DNA of 64,000 bases, taken from positions 1-64,000 of the forward strand of contig JAITDE010000069.1 of assembly GCA_031282735.1 (NCBI GenBank). The letters run 5' to 3'. A program made the position numbers and the translations under genes. The notes under the pieces are model-generated. The model worked only from the letters and a program-made list of their open reading frames with translations. It was not told the origin of the DNA and searched no databases. Shown one piece after another: positions 36,068 through 45,168 of this stretch (positions within the stretch are counted from its first letter, which is position 1; each line of letters begins with the position of its first letter). The DNA is from Oscillospiraceae bacterium. Its GTDB lineage: Bacteria > Bacillota > Clostridia > Oscillospirales > Acutalibacteraceae.

Positions 36068-36448
36068 TCATGCCTCCTGTTTTTCTTCGCCCAAAAGTTT
36101 GATGCGTTTGAACATTAATTGGTTGAGCGGAATATCTGTCATATCGCTCACGATTGCCATCACCATGGCGGCGGTCGATTCATCGGTTTCAACCAGCAAC
36201 AGTTCGCCCTGCGATGTTGATGCCGGCAGTGCGATGCCCTGCGGTTTTGCCGCTTGCACGGGCTTTTGCGCGGGCGGCGGCAATTTCACTTGTTTGCGCT
36301 TCAATTTGATTTCGCTCGCGCGGATCACAAGCGAAATGAGCCAAATGAGGAACATCAGCAAAAACAAGATCGAAATGACTGTGACCATACCAACCAAAGC
36401 GTACATCAGTGCTTCGCTGATTGGCATTTTCATATCCTTAAACATCAT
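36068..36448 (-). CDS. OadG-type gamma subunit of the Na+-pumping decarboxylase
   Basis: 126 residues. One N-terminal membrane helix (about 15-45, 'YALVGMVTVISILFLLMFLIWLISLVI'), then a basic and Pro/Ala-rich linker and a small acidic C-terminal domain resembling a carboxybiotin-complex helix-turn segment. OadG anchors and assembles the alpha and beta subunits. Position between oadA and the biotin carrier supports the call; the sequence itself is divergent, as usual for this subunit. Confidence 0.8.
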   Translation of the reverse strand: MMFKDMKMPISEALMYALVGMVTVISILFLLMFLIWLISLVIRASEIKLKRKQVKLPPPAQKPVQAAKPQGIALPASTSQGELLLVETDESTAAMVMAIVSDMTDIPLNQLMFKRIKLLGEEKQEA

Positions 36449-36472
36449 TCGCCGCCTTTCTTGTCAACACGT

Positions 36473-37858
36473 TCACTTGTCAACACGTTCAATTGTATAG
36501 CGCACAACGGCGCGTTTTTTCGCTTCGCGTTTGGCAAAATATGCCTCCGCCTGCGGCGGGAACGCAATATAACTGAGCACATCTTCGTCGCAAGAGGCTC
36601 TGCTGCCGAGTTCCGCGCGCGCGGCCTCAACGCCGGGGGAGAGCAAATCCGCAAAACGGCATGTGATGGGCTGTTCGTCGCCCAAAATCTTTTTTTGCAA
36701 ATCGGCGTTCACAGGTACGGGCGTCCGACCGTATTCGCCGCGCACATAACTACGGATTTCTTTTGAAATATTCTTATAACGCTCGCCCGCAAGCACATTC
36801 GCCGCCGCTTGGGCGCCGACCATCTGGCTCATCGGCGTCACCAACGGAGGATACCCCAAATCGGCACGCACGCGCGGTGTTTCTTCCAGCACGGCATCCA
36901 ACTGATCGAGTTTGTTCTGCGCCGTCAATTGCGCCACGAGATTTGAAAGCATCCCGCCCGGGATCTGGTAAACCAACGCGTCTGTCGAAGTGCCCATCAC
37001 AACAGGATTGAGCGTGCCGTCCGCCAGAAATTTGGCAAGCGACGGTTTGAAAAAATCATTGATTTGTTTGAGCTTTTTGCTGTCGACATCCAAATCAAAA
37101 CCCATCTGCCGCAACGTATACGCCATGGTTTCGGTCGCGGGCTGTGATGTGCCGCCCGAAAACGACGAAATCGCGGTATCCAGCACGTCCGCGCCGGCTT
37201 CGGCGGCTTTGAGCAGTGTCATGAACCCAAGCCCCGTTGTGCTATGCGTGTGCACCACAACAGGAAGTTTGACGCTTTGCTTGATGGCACTCACCAAGTC
37301 GAACGCTTCTTTTGGTCCCATGATGCCCGCCATATCCTTGATACAAATGGAATGCACACCCATGGACTCCATCTGCTTTGCCAATTTGGCGAACGCATCC
37401 AAATCGTGCACAGGGCTGGTTGTGAAGCACAATGTACCCGAAGCGTGCGCGCCGTTTTGGATCGTTTCGTCCACGGCGACTTCAATGTTGCGCAAATCGT
37501 TGAGCGCGTCGAAAATACGGATGATATCAATGCCGTTTTCGATGCTTTTTTTAACGAAAAGCCGCACGACATCGTCGGGATAATGCTTATAGCCCAGCAA
37601 ATTCTGCCCGCGCAGAAGCATTTGCAATTTGCTGTTCGGGCAAGCGGCGCGGATTTTGCGCAAACGCTCCCATGGATCTTCGTCCAAGTAGCGCAGGCAA
37701 CTGTCGAACGTGGCGCCGCCCCAGCATTCCAACGAGTAAAATCCCGCTTGATCAAGCAATGGAAGCACGTCCGCAAAGTCCGCGAAATGCATTCGGGTGG
37801 CGACGAGCGACTGATTGGCGTCGCGCAAAACGGTTTCGGTCAACGCGATTTTCGGCAT
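36473..37858 (-). CDS. oadA: Oxaloacetate decarboxylase alpha subunit (carboxyltransferase domain)
   Basis: 461 residues. TIM-barrel carboxyltransferase of the pyruvate carboxylase/oxaloacetate decarboxylase type: 'TVLRDANQSLVATRM' (metal Asp), 'CIKDMAGIMGP' (catalytic lysine), 'VHTHSTTGLG' (metal histidines), 'SSFSGGTSQPATE', then the PYC_OADA C-terminal domain. It lacks the biotinyl domain, which is encoded separately. With the beta and gamma subunits this makes a membrane Na+ pump driven by oxaloacetate decarboxylation. It heads the operon; GAGGT ribosome site, promoter not fixed. Confidence 0.94.
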   Translation of the reverse strand: MPKIALTETVLRDANQSLVATRMHFADFADVLPLLDQAGFYSLECWGGATFDSCLRYLDEDPWERLRKIRAACPNSKLQMLLRGQNLLGYKHYPDDVVRLFVKKSIENGIDIIRIFDALNDLRNIEVAVDETIQNGAHASGTLCFTTSPVHDLDAFAKLAKQMESMGVHSICIKDMAGIMGPKEAFDLVSAIKQSVKLPVVVHTHSTTGLGFMTLLKAAEAGADVLDTAISSFSGGTSQPATETMAYTLRQMGFDLDVDSKKLKQINDFFKPSLAKFLADGTLNPVVMGTSTDALVYQIPGGMLSNLVAQLTAQNKLDQLDAVLEETPRVRADLGYPPLVTPMSQMVGAQAAANVLAGERYKNISKEIRSYVRGEYGRTPVPVNADLQKKILGDEQPITCRFADLLSPGVEAARAELGSRASCDEDVLSYIAFPPQAEAYFAKREAKKRAVVRYTIERVDK

Positions 37859-37906
37859 TCTGATACCTCACTTTTTGAATTGTGCATTTGAGAATTTATA
37901 TATAAT

Positions 37907-38257
37907 TCATGACTTTCGACTTGGTTTTATTGCTTTGCTCAAAAAATAAACACCGACCAAAAGAGGCACTATAAAATAATACAAGGCCTCTATAAAACAG
38001 CGCACGATCGACCAATCCGAAACAACGTGATCAACGTTGTCCAAATAAGCGTTGCGCAAACAAATGAGGAGATCCGAGACATCAAACAAATGCGGGATAC
38101 CCCAGATGTAAACCACAAAACCGCAAACTGCCGCGATAGCAAAATGGAGCAGCCTTTTTTGTTTTGCGGCGGCGGTCTGTCTTATCTGCTCTTGTTTTTC
38201 GGCGAGTTGCTGCAACGGATTGATGGGTGGGATTGTCGGCCTTTGATTTTCGTCCAT
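37907..38257 (-). CDS. Small membrane protein of unknown function
   Basis: 116 residues: a hydrophilic, Gln/Pro-rich N-terminus (about 1-36), one hydrophobic helix at 37-58, a short loop, and a second helix near 88-108. AAAGGAG lies 7 bases before the ATG. It sits 48 bp upstream of oadA on the same strand and could be co-transcribed with it. No family recognised. Confidence 0.6.
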   Translation of the reverse strand: MDENQRPTIPPINPLQQLAEKQEQIRQTAAAKQKRLLHFAIAAVCGFVVYIWGIPHLFDVSDLLICLRNAYLDNVDHVVSDWSIVRCFIEALYYFIVPLLVGVYFLSKAIKPSRKS

Positions 38258-38299
38258 GCTTATTCTCCTTTACTATTCAAGTATGCAAGAATTCTCAAA

Positions 38300-39679
38300 T
38301 CAAAAAACAAGCTTGCTTTCAATGTATGCTTTGATGCCTGCAATCGGCAAACGCTGTTGTTCCATGCTGTCGCGGTCGCGGATGGTGACGCAGGCGTCTT
38401 CGAGCGAATCAAAATCGAAAGTCAAGCAAAACGGCGTACCGATTTCATCCTGCCGGCGATAACGTTTGCCGATTGAACCGGCGTCGTCATATTCGCAGGG
38501 GAACGCTTTGCACAAATCATGATAAAGCGTGAGCGCAGGTTCGCCCAGTTTCTTCGAAAGCGGCAAAATCGCCGCTTTCACGGGCGCAAGGGCGGGATGC
38601 AGACGAAGAACCACGCGAACATCGTTCTTCGCGGCATCGATCACTTCTTCGTCGTAGGCATCGCACAAAAACGCCAGCACCGCGCGATCCGCGCCGAGGG
38701 ATGGTTCAATCACGAACGGAATATACTTTTCGCCGATCTCCTGGTCAAAATATTCCATGCTTTTGCCCGAGGTTTCCTGATGGCGCGTCAAATCAAAATC
38801 GGTGCGGCTGGCGACACCCCACAGTTCGGCCCAACCGAACGGGAACAAAAATTCAAAATCCGTCGTCGCGTTGGAATAATGCGACAGCTCTTTTGCCGAA
38901 TGATCGCGCAAGCGGAGGTTTTCCTCCCGCAAACCAAGATCAAAAAGCCATTGTTTGCAGAAGTCTTTCCAGTAGGCAAACCATTCCAGTTCCGTGCCCG
39001 GTTTGCAAAAAAATTCCATTTCCATCTGTTCAAACTCGCGCGTGCGGAACATGAAATTGCCCGGCGTGATTTCGTTGCGGAAAGTCTTGCCGACTTGCGC
39101 GATGCCAAAGGGCACTTTGCGCCGCGCCGTGCGCTGGACGTTCAAAAAGTTGACGAAGATGCCCTGCGCCGTTTCGGGGCGCAAATAAATCTCGCTTTTC
39201 GCGTCTTCCGTCACGCCCTGAAAGGTTTTGAACATCAGGTTGAATTGCCTAATATCCGTGAAATCGGATGCCCCGCAATCAGGACACGGCAGTTTGTGAT
39301 CGGCGATGTACGCAGACATTTGGGCATTGCTCCACCCCGCCGGATTTTCGCCGCTTTGCTCAATCAAATGATCGGCGCGATGGCGTGTTTTGCAACTCCT
39401 GCAATCCATGAGGGGGTCGGCAAAGCCGCCAACGTGACCCGATGCCACCCACACTTGTGGATTCATAAGAATGGCGCAGTCAATGCCCACGTTATACGGG
39501 TTCTCCTGCACGAATTTCCGCCACCAAGCAGCTTTGACGTTGTTTTTGAACTGCACGCCCAAAGGACCATAATCCCACGTATTCGATAGCCCGCCATAAA
39601 TTTCGCTGCCCGCGTAGACAAAGCCGCGGCCCTTACATAACGCGACTATTTTCTCCATTGTTTTCAAGTCATTCCGCAT
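38300..39679 (-). CDS. glyS: Glycyl-tRNA synthetase (single-chain class II)
   Basis: 459 residues. Dimeric single-chain GlyRS: '[25 protein letters not shown]', motif 2 '[25 protein letters not shown]', motif 3 '[13 protein letters not shown]', and an anticodon-binding C-terminal domain. The ATG at 39679 follows GGGGG and lies downstream of a consensus promoter whose predicted transcription start excludes the longer track ORF. No T-box leader: the transcript leader is only ~40 nt. Confidence 0.95.
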   Translation of the reverse strand: MRNDLKTMEKIVALCKGRGFVYAGSEIYGGLSNTWDYGPLGVQFKNNVKAAWWRKFVQENPYNVGIDCAILMNPQVWVASGHVGGFADPLMDCRSCKTRHRADHLIEQSGENPAGWSNAQMSAYIADHKLPCPDCGASDFTDIRQFNLMFKTFQGVTEDAKSEIYLRPETAQGIFVNFLNVQRTARRKVPFGIAQVGKTFRNEITPGNFMFRTREFEQMEMEFFCKPGTELEWFAYWKDFCKQWLFDLGLREENLRLRDHSAKELSHYSNATTDFEFLFPFGWAELWGVASRTDFDLTRHQETSGKSMEYFDQEIGEKYIPFVIEPSLGADRAVLAFLCDAYDEEVIDAAKNDVRVVLRLHPALAPVKAAILPLSKKLGEPALTLYHDLCKAFPCEYDDAGSIGKRYRRQDEIGTPFCLTFDFDSLEDACVTIRDRDSMEQQRLPIAGIKAYIESKLVF

Positions 39680-39724
39680 GCCGTACCCCCACAAAAAAAT
39701 AGTACCTATTTTAATCTCTAAAAT

Positions 39725-39753
39725 ATCATACGCCTTTTCACGCAAAATGTCAA
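39725..39753 (-). promoter_or_regulatory. Promoter of glyS
   Basis: On the minus strand TTGACA, 17 bases, TATGAT, 46 bp before the start codon. Confidence 0.8.
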
Positions 39754-39781
39754 TGCCCAAAATTTTTTTGCCCTGTGTTTT

Positions 39782-41614
39782 TTATGAATCCTGTTCTTCG
39801 GAAAAAGCAAGCAAAAAGCAGGACACCCCCGCCACATTGTAGACCGCACCTCTGTAGCGATAGGCGATTTGGTGATCGTTCGCGTTGGCGATCACCAGCA
39901 AATTGCCGCGCTTGTAGCACACACAGCCAAGCGACGCGCTGATCAGTTCAAATTCCGCAGAGGCAAGCGCGGGCGTGCTTTTGCGTAGCGCGCCGAGCGC
40001 ACGGTAATACGCAAGCAGATCTTCATCTTCGCCGCCCCATGGAAAACAACCGCGGTTAAACGGATCCATATAACCCTGCATGCCGGCTTCGTCGCCGTAA
40101 TAAACGCAAGGCGTGCCCGGCAGAGTGAATTGCAACGCGGCACAGAGTTTCAGCCGCTTGTGCGCGAGATTTTTTTGCGCGGGATTGAGTGTTTTGCCCG
40201 CCCATTGCCCGCGTTCCTCATGGTTCGGATTTTCACAATTCCCATCCCCCGCAAGGCGCATGAGCGCCCGCACGGTGTCGTGCGTGCCGATGTGATTCAT
40301 CAAGCCTAAAATGGCGGCGGGCGGATAGTGTTCAAGTTGGGAAAGCATGGTTTGCGCCAACTGTTCGGCTTGTTTGCGCACCGCAAAACAGATGATCGCG
40401 TCGGCAAGCGGATAGTTCATGACACTGTGCATTTGCCGACCCAAAAGATACCGTCGCCGAACACCGTAGCTGATTTTGGTTACGGCATCTTCCCACACTT
40501 CGCCCAACACGCAGGCATCCTTTTTTTCGGCTTGCGCGGCGGCAAAAACGGCGTCCAAAAACGCGTCGGGAAGTTCATCGGCGACGTCAAGCCGCCATCC
40601 GTCCGCGCCCTCGCGTAGCCAACGGCGCACCACGCCGTCCTCACCCGCAAAAAACGCCGTCACATCGGGATGGGATTCGTTCAGCTCTGGCAAAATGCGC
40701 ACGCCCCACCAACAGGCGTACGCCTCAGGCCAATGCTGAAATTTATACCACGGGTAATAAGGAGATTGCGCCGATTGACTCGCGCCGACGCTGTCGAATT
40801 GCCCGTCGGCGTTAAAATATATGCTGTGCGCGCCCGTATGGCTGAAAACGCCGTCCAGCAAAACATGAATCCCACGCCTGTGCGCTTCATCGCAGAGATG
40901 GTGAAAATCATGCAAATCCCCCAAAAGAGGATCAATCGTGTGATAATCCGCCGTATCATAACGGTGATTGCTTTCAGCAAAAAAAATCGGATTCAAATAG
41001 ACGCAAGTGACGCCCAGCGACACGAGATAATCAAGCTTTTCAGCAATACCCGCAAGGTCGCCGCCAAAAAAATCATATTGCGTAATCTCGCCCCGCTCGT
41101 TCGGCTGCCACATTGGAACGCCGCCCCAATCGTCGCGCAAAACGCGGTTTGAGGGGATGTTCTTTTTTGCTTGCCCCGACGCAAAAAATCTGTCCGGAAA
41201 AATCTGATACATCACGCCGCCCGCAACCCAATCGGGCAGACGCAACGCGGCGTCATACACCGTGAGCCGCCAAGGCGTATTCTCGCCGAAACAGCCGACA
41301 CCATCCCCCTCGTCGCCGACGACACCGCCGCCAAAATCGCTCTCGTAGACAAATTTGTAATCATAAACGGCGGGGGTGTCAAGCGTGAATGTGATTTTCC
41401 ACCATTCTTCATGTTCGCCCTGCATGCCTTCCCAAACAAGATCCCAAGCAAAATCAAAACCATGTCCATCCGTGCCGGAAGACAGCAGTTTGATGCCGCG
41501 GCAACGCATGCTGCGGGGCATAATCACCCGAAGCGCGACAGCCTCGTTGGAAGCCGCCGCGCCGAAAGGTGTTTTGTGGATTGTTTCGCGGGAACGATAG
41601 GGCACAAAATGCAT
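39782..41614 (-). CDS. Glycoside hydrolase family 13 alpha-amylase (neopullulanase/maltogenic type)
   Basis: 610 residues, no signal peptide, so cytoplasmic. An N-terminal beta-sandwich (about 1-125) resembles the starch-binding domain of neopullulanase-like enzymes. The barrel carries region I 'DGVFSH', region II 'DGWRLDVADE' (nucleophile Asp), region III 'VLGEVWED' (acid/base Glu) and region IV 'NHIGTHDT'. It probably hydrolyses short maltodextrins. It follows secA by 13 bp with TTGGAG before the ATG. Its last codons (AFSEEQDS) fall in a sequence resembling a diverged class A repeat. Confidence 0.88.
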   Translation of the reverse strand: MHFVPYRSRETIHKTPFGAAASNEAVALRVIMPRSMRCRGIKLLSSGTDGHGFDFAWDLVWEGMQGEHEEWWKITFTLDTPAVYDYKFVYESDFGGGVVGDEGDGVGCFGENTPWRLTVYDAALRLPDWVAGGVMYQIFPDRFFASGQAKKNIPSNRVLRDDWGGVPMWQPNERGEITQYDFFGGDLAGIAEKLDYLVSLGVTCVYLNPIFFAESNHRYDTADYHTIDPLLGDLHDFHHLCDEAHRRGIHVLLDGVFSHTGAHSIYFNADGQFDSVGASQSAQSPYYPWYKFQHWPEAYACWWGVRILPELNESHPDVTAFFAGEDGVVRRWLREGADGWRLDVADELPDAFLDAVFAAAQAEKKDACVLGEVWEDAVTKISYGVRRRYLLGRQMHSVMNYPLADAIICFAVRKQAEQLAQTMLSQLEHYPPAAILGLMNHIGTHDTVRALMRLAGDGNCENPNHEERGQWAGKTLNPAQKNLAHKRLKLCAALQFTLPGTPCVYYGDEAGMQGYMDPFNRGCFPWGGEDEDLLAYYRALGALRKSTPALASAEFELISASLGCVCYKRGNLLVIANANDHQIAYRYRGAVYNVAGVSCFLLAFSEEQDS

Positions 41615-41627
41615 GGGTTCTCCAAGA

Positions 41628-44384
41628 TTACTTTTGATCGTTCAGCATGCAGCACTTCTTATATTTCAATCCGCTGCCGCATGGGCAAGGATCATTCGGA
41701 CCGACTTTGACGACGGCGCGTTTGACAGGCTGTGGTTTTGGCTTTTTCGCAACTTCCTGCGCTTCCTTGCCTGCTTTCAGCTCCAGCACTTTGGCTCTCG
41801 CTTTGCGCTCGGTCTCCTCGGGATTGTGGGGCAAAAATGTCAGCGTCGTTTTCACGGTCTGTTCGCGGATGCGCGTGGTCATTTCGTCGAACATGTCAAA
41901 GCTTTCCATGCGGTAGGCGACGACGGGATCTTGCTGGGCATAGGCGCGCAAGCCGATGCCGCGTTTCAGATCCTCCATGGCATCAATATGCTCCATCCAG
42001 TGCGCGTCAACCGCGCCAAGCATGGCAAACTGTTCAACACGGCGCATGAGGTTCGGATCAACTTGGGCAAACGCCGCTTCACGCGCTTCATATTGCGCTT
42101 TGCCGCGGGCAATCAGTTTGTCGGCCTCTTCGTCGGGATCAAAATCGCCTTCAAAATCGCCTTCGCGCATGAGCCAACCATATTTTTCGCGGATGGACGA
42201 CACCAGCCAATCCTCGCGCGGAGTCGAAGCGGGGCAAAAATACTGCACCGTCTCGCGGACACCGTCTTCCAGCATCTTGATGATGATCGGCTTGAGTTCC
42301 TCGCCCTCCAAAACCTTGTTGCGCTGGCTATAGATCAATTCGCGCTGGCGGTTCATCACGTCGTCGTATTTGATGACGTTTTTGCGCTGCGCAAAGTTCT
42401 GACCCTCCAGCTTCTTCTGCGCGTTTTCAACCATGGATGTAATCATTTTGTGTTCGATGGGCATATCTTCCGGCACATTGAGGGCATTCATCACGTTCGT
42501 CATACGCTCGCCGCCGAAAAGGCGCAATAAATCGTCTTCCATCGACAGATAAAACCTGCTTTCGCCGGGGTCGCCCTGCCGCCCCGCGCGTCCGCGCAAT
42601 TGGTTGTCGATACGGCGGGATTCGTGGCGTTCCGTGCCGATGATAAACAAGCCGCCGACGGACACCACGCGCTGCGCTTCCTGCTGCGCCGCCGTTTTGT
42701 GCTTCGCTTCCAGTTTCGCGAACGTCTGACGCGCCTGCAAAATCTCCTCGTCTTCCGTTTCGGCATAGCCCGTGGCTTCGGCGATCATTTCCTCGGTGAA
42801 GCCCGCGCCGCGCATTTCGGCTTTGGCAATGTATTCGGCGTTGCCGCCCAGCACAATATCCGTGCCGCGCCCGGCCATGTTCGTGGCGATCGTTACACTG
42901 CCGAACGTGCCGGCCTGCGCAATGATCTCCGCCTCACGTTCATGGTTTTTGGCGTTGAGCACGTTGTGTGGGATTTTCTTTTTTTGCAGCAGCTCGCTCA
43001 CTTGGATGGATCGCTCCACCGACACGGTGCCCACAAGCACGGGCTGTCCTTTTTCGTGGCACGCAAGGATCTGCTCGATCACAGCGTCGAATTTGGCTTT
43101 TTCGGTTTTGTAGACCACATCCCCGTGATCGGTGCGGATCATGGGCTTGTGCGTCGGCGTTTCGACCACGTCAAGGCGATAGATTTCTTGGAATTCGTCG
43201 CGTTCGGTCATTGCCGTGCCCGTCATGCCGGAAAGTTTGCGGTAGAGCCTGAAATAGTTTTGGAACGTGATCGTCGCAAGCGTTTTGCTTTCGTGCGCGA
43301 CTTCCACGCCCTCTTTTGCTTCAATTGCCTGATGCAAACCTTCGTTGTAGCGGCGTCCGTACATGATGCGCCCTGTGAACTCGTCGATGATGAGCACTTC
43401 GCCGTCTTTGACCAAATAATCCACGTCGGGACGCATCACGCCCCACGCGCGGATGGCTTGGTTGACATGGTGCTGGTAAGTTACGTTTTCGGGCGCGGTG
43501 AGATTGTCAACGCCAAAAAAGCGCTCCGCCTTGGCGACACCCGCCGCCGTGAGGGTTGCGCTGCGCGCCTTTTCGTCCACCACCACATCGGCGTCTTCGG
43601 AGATATCCTCGGCGTTTTGCTTGTCTCTGATTTCTTTGACCCGCAGGATTTTACAGCGGCGCGCGAACGTGTTGGCGCGTTCGTAGAGTTCGGTTGACGC
43701 TTCGCCCTGCCCCGAAATAATCAGCGGTGTGCGCGCTTCGTCAATCAAAATGGAGTCCACTTCGTCCACAATCGCAAAAGCATGCCCGCGCTGGACTTTT
43801 TGCTCCTGATACTGCACCATGTTGTCGCGCAGGTAGTCAAAACCCATCTCGTTGTTCGTGCCGTAGGTGATATCCGCCGCGTAGGCGTCGCGCCGCTCTT
43901 TGCCCTCTTTGTCGTGCACAATCAAACCGACCGTCAAGCCCATAAAGCGGAAGATTTTGCCCATCCATTCGCTGTCGCGCCGTGCCAGATAGTCATTAAC
44001 GGTGACAATGTGCACGCCGTTGCCCGCAATGGCGTTGAGATAAGCCGGCAGTGTCGCCACCAGCGTTTTGCCCTCGCCCGTGCGCATTTCGGCGACGCGG
44101 CCTTGGTGGAGCAAAATGCCGCCCGAAACCTGGACGGGGTAGTGTTTCATCTTCAGCACACGCCAAGCGGCTTCGCGGCAAGCGGCGAAGGCTTCGGGCA
44201 AAAGCGCGTCCAAGTCTTCGCCGCTGGCATGGCGTTGTTTGAAAACGGCGGTTTTTGCCTGCAAAGCCTCGTCGCTCAGCGCGGCGTACTCGCCCTCCAG
44301 CGAAAGCACTTTTTGCAGTTGCCCCGCATTGCGTTTGATTTCTTTTGTTGAGTAGTTCTGACGGATTTTGTCCAAAAAGCCCAT
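41628..44384 (-). CDS. secA: Preprotein translocase ATPase SecA
   Basis: 918 residues. Motor of the Sec export pathway. 'AEMRTGEGKTLVATLPAYL' (Walker A), 'AIVDEVDSILIDEARTPLIISG', 'VGTVSVERSI', 'NMAGRGTDIVLGG', 'GRAGRQGDPGESRFY', a helical scaffold, and a C-terminal zinc motif 'CPCGSGLKYKKCC' for SecB or ribosome contact. Complete and unremarkable. It is followed at once by the GH13 gene, an unusual neighbour. Confidence 0.97.
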   Translation of the reverse strand: MGFLDKIRQNYSTKEIKRNAGQLQKVLSLEGEYAALSDEALQAKTAVFKQRHASGEDLDALLPEAFAACREAAWRVLKMKHYPVQVSGGILLHQGRVAEMRTGEGKTLVATLPAYLNAIAGNGVHIVTVNDYLARRDSEWMGKIFRFMGLTVGLIVHDKEGKERRDAYAADITYGTNNEMGFDYLRDNMVQYQEQKVQRGHAFAIVDEVDSILIDEARTPLIISGQGEASTELYERANTFARRCKILRVKEIRDKQNAEDISEDADVVVDEKARSATLTAAGVAKAERFFGVDNLTAPENVTYQHHVNQAIRAWGVMRPDVDYLVKDGEVLIIDEFTGRIMYGRRYNEGLHQAIEAKEGVEVAHESKTLATITFQNYFRLYRKLSGMTGTAMTERDEFQEIYRLDVVETPTHKPMIRTDHGDVVYKTEKAKFDAVIEQILACHEKGQPVLVGTVSVERSIQVSELLQKKKIPHNVLNAKNHEREAEIIAQAGTFGSVTIATNMAGRGTDIVLGGNAEYIAKAEMRGAGFTEEMIAEATGYAETEDEEILQARQTFAKLEAKHKTAAQQEAQRVVSVGGLFIIGTERHESRRIDNQLRGRAGRQGDPGESRFYLSMEDDLLRLFGGERMTNVMNALNVPEDMPIEHKMITSMVENAQKKLEGQNFAQRKNVIKYDDVMNRQRELIYSQRNKVLEGEELKPIIIKMLEDGVRETVQYFCPASTPREDWLVSSIREKYGWLMREGDFEGDFDPDEEADKLIARGKAQYEAREAAFAQVDPNLMRRVEQFAMLGAVDAHWMEHIDAMEDLKRGIGLRAYAQQDPVVAYRMESFDMFDEMTTRIREQTVKTTLTFLPHNPEETERKARAKVLELKAGKEAQEVAKKPKPQPVKRAVVKVGPNDPCPCGSGLKYKKCCMLNDQK

Positions 44385-44429
44385 GATTTTGTTTTACCCT
44401 TTTACCTTTCAAATTATCTTATTATTGTC

Positions 44430-44458
44430 TTGATTTTTTGCGAAAAAAATTGTATACT
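44430..44458 (+). promoter_or_regulatory. Promoter of the dCMP deaminase gene
   Basis: TTGATT, 17 bases, TATACT, 30 bp before the start codon. Divergent from secA. Confidence 0.7.
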
Positions 44459-44488
44459 GTAAGCTGTATTGAAACGGAGGAGCAAAAC

Positions 44489-44989
44489 ATGCCAAAACGA
44501 AGTGATTATATCTCATGGGACGCCTATTTTATGGGTGTCGCCCTGCTTTCCGCCAAACGCAGCAAAGACCCTTGCACACAGGTGGGCGCGTGCATCGTCA
44601 ACGCCAAAAACCGCATTATGTCCATGGGCTACAACGGTTTTCCCATCGGCATCAGCGACGACGAATTCCCGTGGGAATCCTCAGCGGAAGACCATTGCGA
44701 CAGCAAATATCCTTATGTCTGCCATGCGGAACTCAACGCCATTTTGAACAACGGCGGCGGGAATTTGGACGGTTGCAAAATATATGTCGCCCTCTTCCCT
44801 TGCTGCGAATGCGCCAAAGCGATTATTCAGTGCGGTATCCGCGAAGTGCTGTATTTATCCGACAAATACGCGGCGCAGGCGGATTTTCGCGCATCGCGCA
44901 GGATGTTCGCGGCGGCGGGTGTCAAGCTGACCCAATTGTGCTTTGACGAAGAAGAAATTACGTTGGATTTTCGGGCTGATCGGGTATGA
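44489..44989 (+). CDS. dCMP/deoxycytidylate deaminase family protein
   Basis: 166 residues from the ATG after GGAGG (the track start is in the leader). Zinc-dependent deaminase: 'VCHAELNAILNN' (His ligand and catalytic Glu) and 'LFPCCECAKAII' (Cys ligands), with 'DPCTQVGACIVN' upstream. The ComEB/dCMP deaminase branch is likely. It makes dUMP, the substrate of the ThyA at 7 kb. Confidence 0.92.
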   Translation: MPKRSDYISWDAYFMGVALLSAKRSKDPCTQVGACIVNAKNRIMSMGYNGFPIGISDDEFPWESSAEDHCDSKYPYVCHAELNAILNNGGGNLDGCKIYVALFPCCECAKAIIQCGIREVLYLSDKYAAQADFRASRRMFAAAGVKLTQLCFDEEEITLDFRADRV

Positions 44990-45077
44990 TCGCCCTTTTT
45001 TGCGCATAACGATCGCACAAAAGCCAAACGTCCGCGAGATAGACGACCACAGTGTGCGCGATGAGACGTTTTTTCAT
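44958..45077 (-). CDS. Possible 39-residue small protein antisense to the dCMP deaminase 3' end
   Basis: Begins MKKRLIAHTVVVYLADVWLL with a short hydrophobic core and ends in PENPT. GGGAGG lies upstream, but about 13 bases from the ATG, which is long. It overlaps the convergent deaminase gene by 32 bp. It may be a chance ORF. Confidence 0.22.
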   Translation of the reverse strand: MKKRLIAHTVVVYLADVWLLCDRYAQKRAIIPDQPENPT

Positions 45078-45107
45078 TTTGTGCTTATTTCCTCCCTGCG
45101 TTAAAAG

Positions 45108-45168
45108 TAACAGCGCGAAGCGGCTAAAGTCTTTTTGCTTACTTTTTCTTCAGAAAAAGGAAGTCAGA
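45108..45168 (+). repeat. Interspersed repeat, class A
   Basis: 'GCGCGAAGCGGCTAAAGTCTTTTTGCTTACTTTTTCTTCAGAAAAAGGAAG': core, linker and palindrome. It lies between the convergent dCMP deaminase and ABC exporter genes and abuts the exporter stop codon. Confidence 0.78.

Noticed and set aside
39680-39760. T-box leader for glyS
   Set aside because: The promoter places the transcript start ~40 nt before the start codon, leaving no room for a T-box.
42600-43697. 365-residue plus-strand ORF
   Set aside because: Antisense of secA; low-complexity Phe/His/Arg composition.
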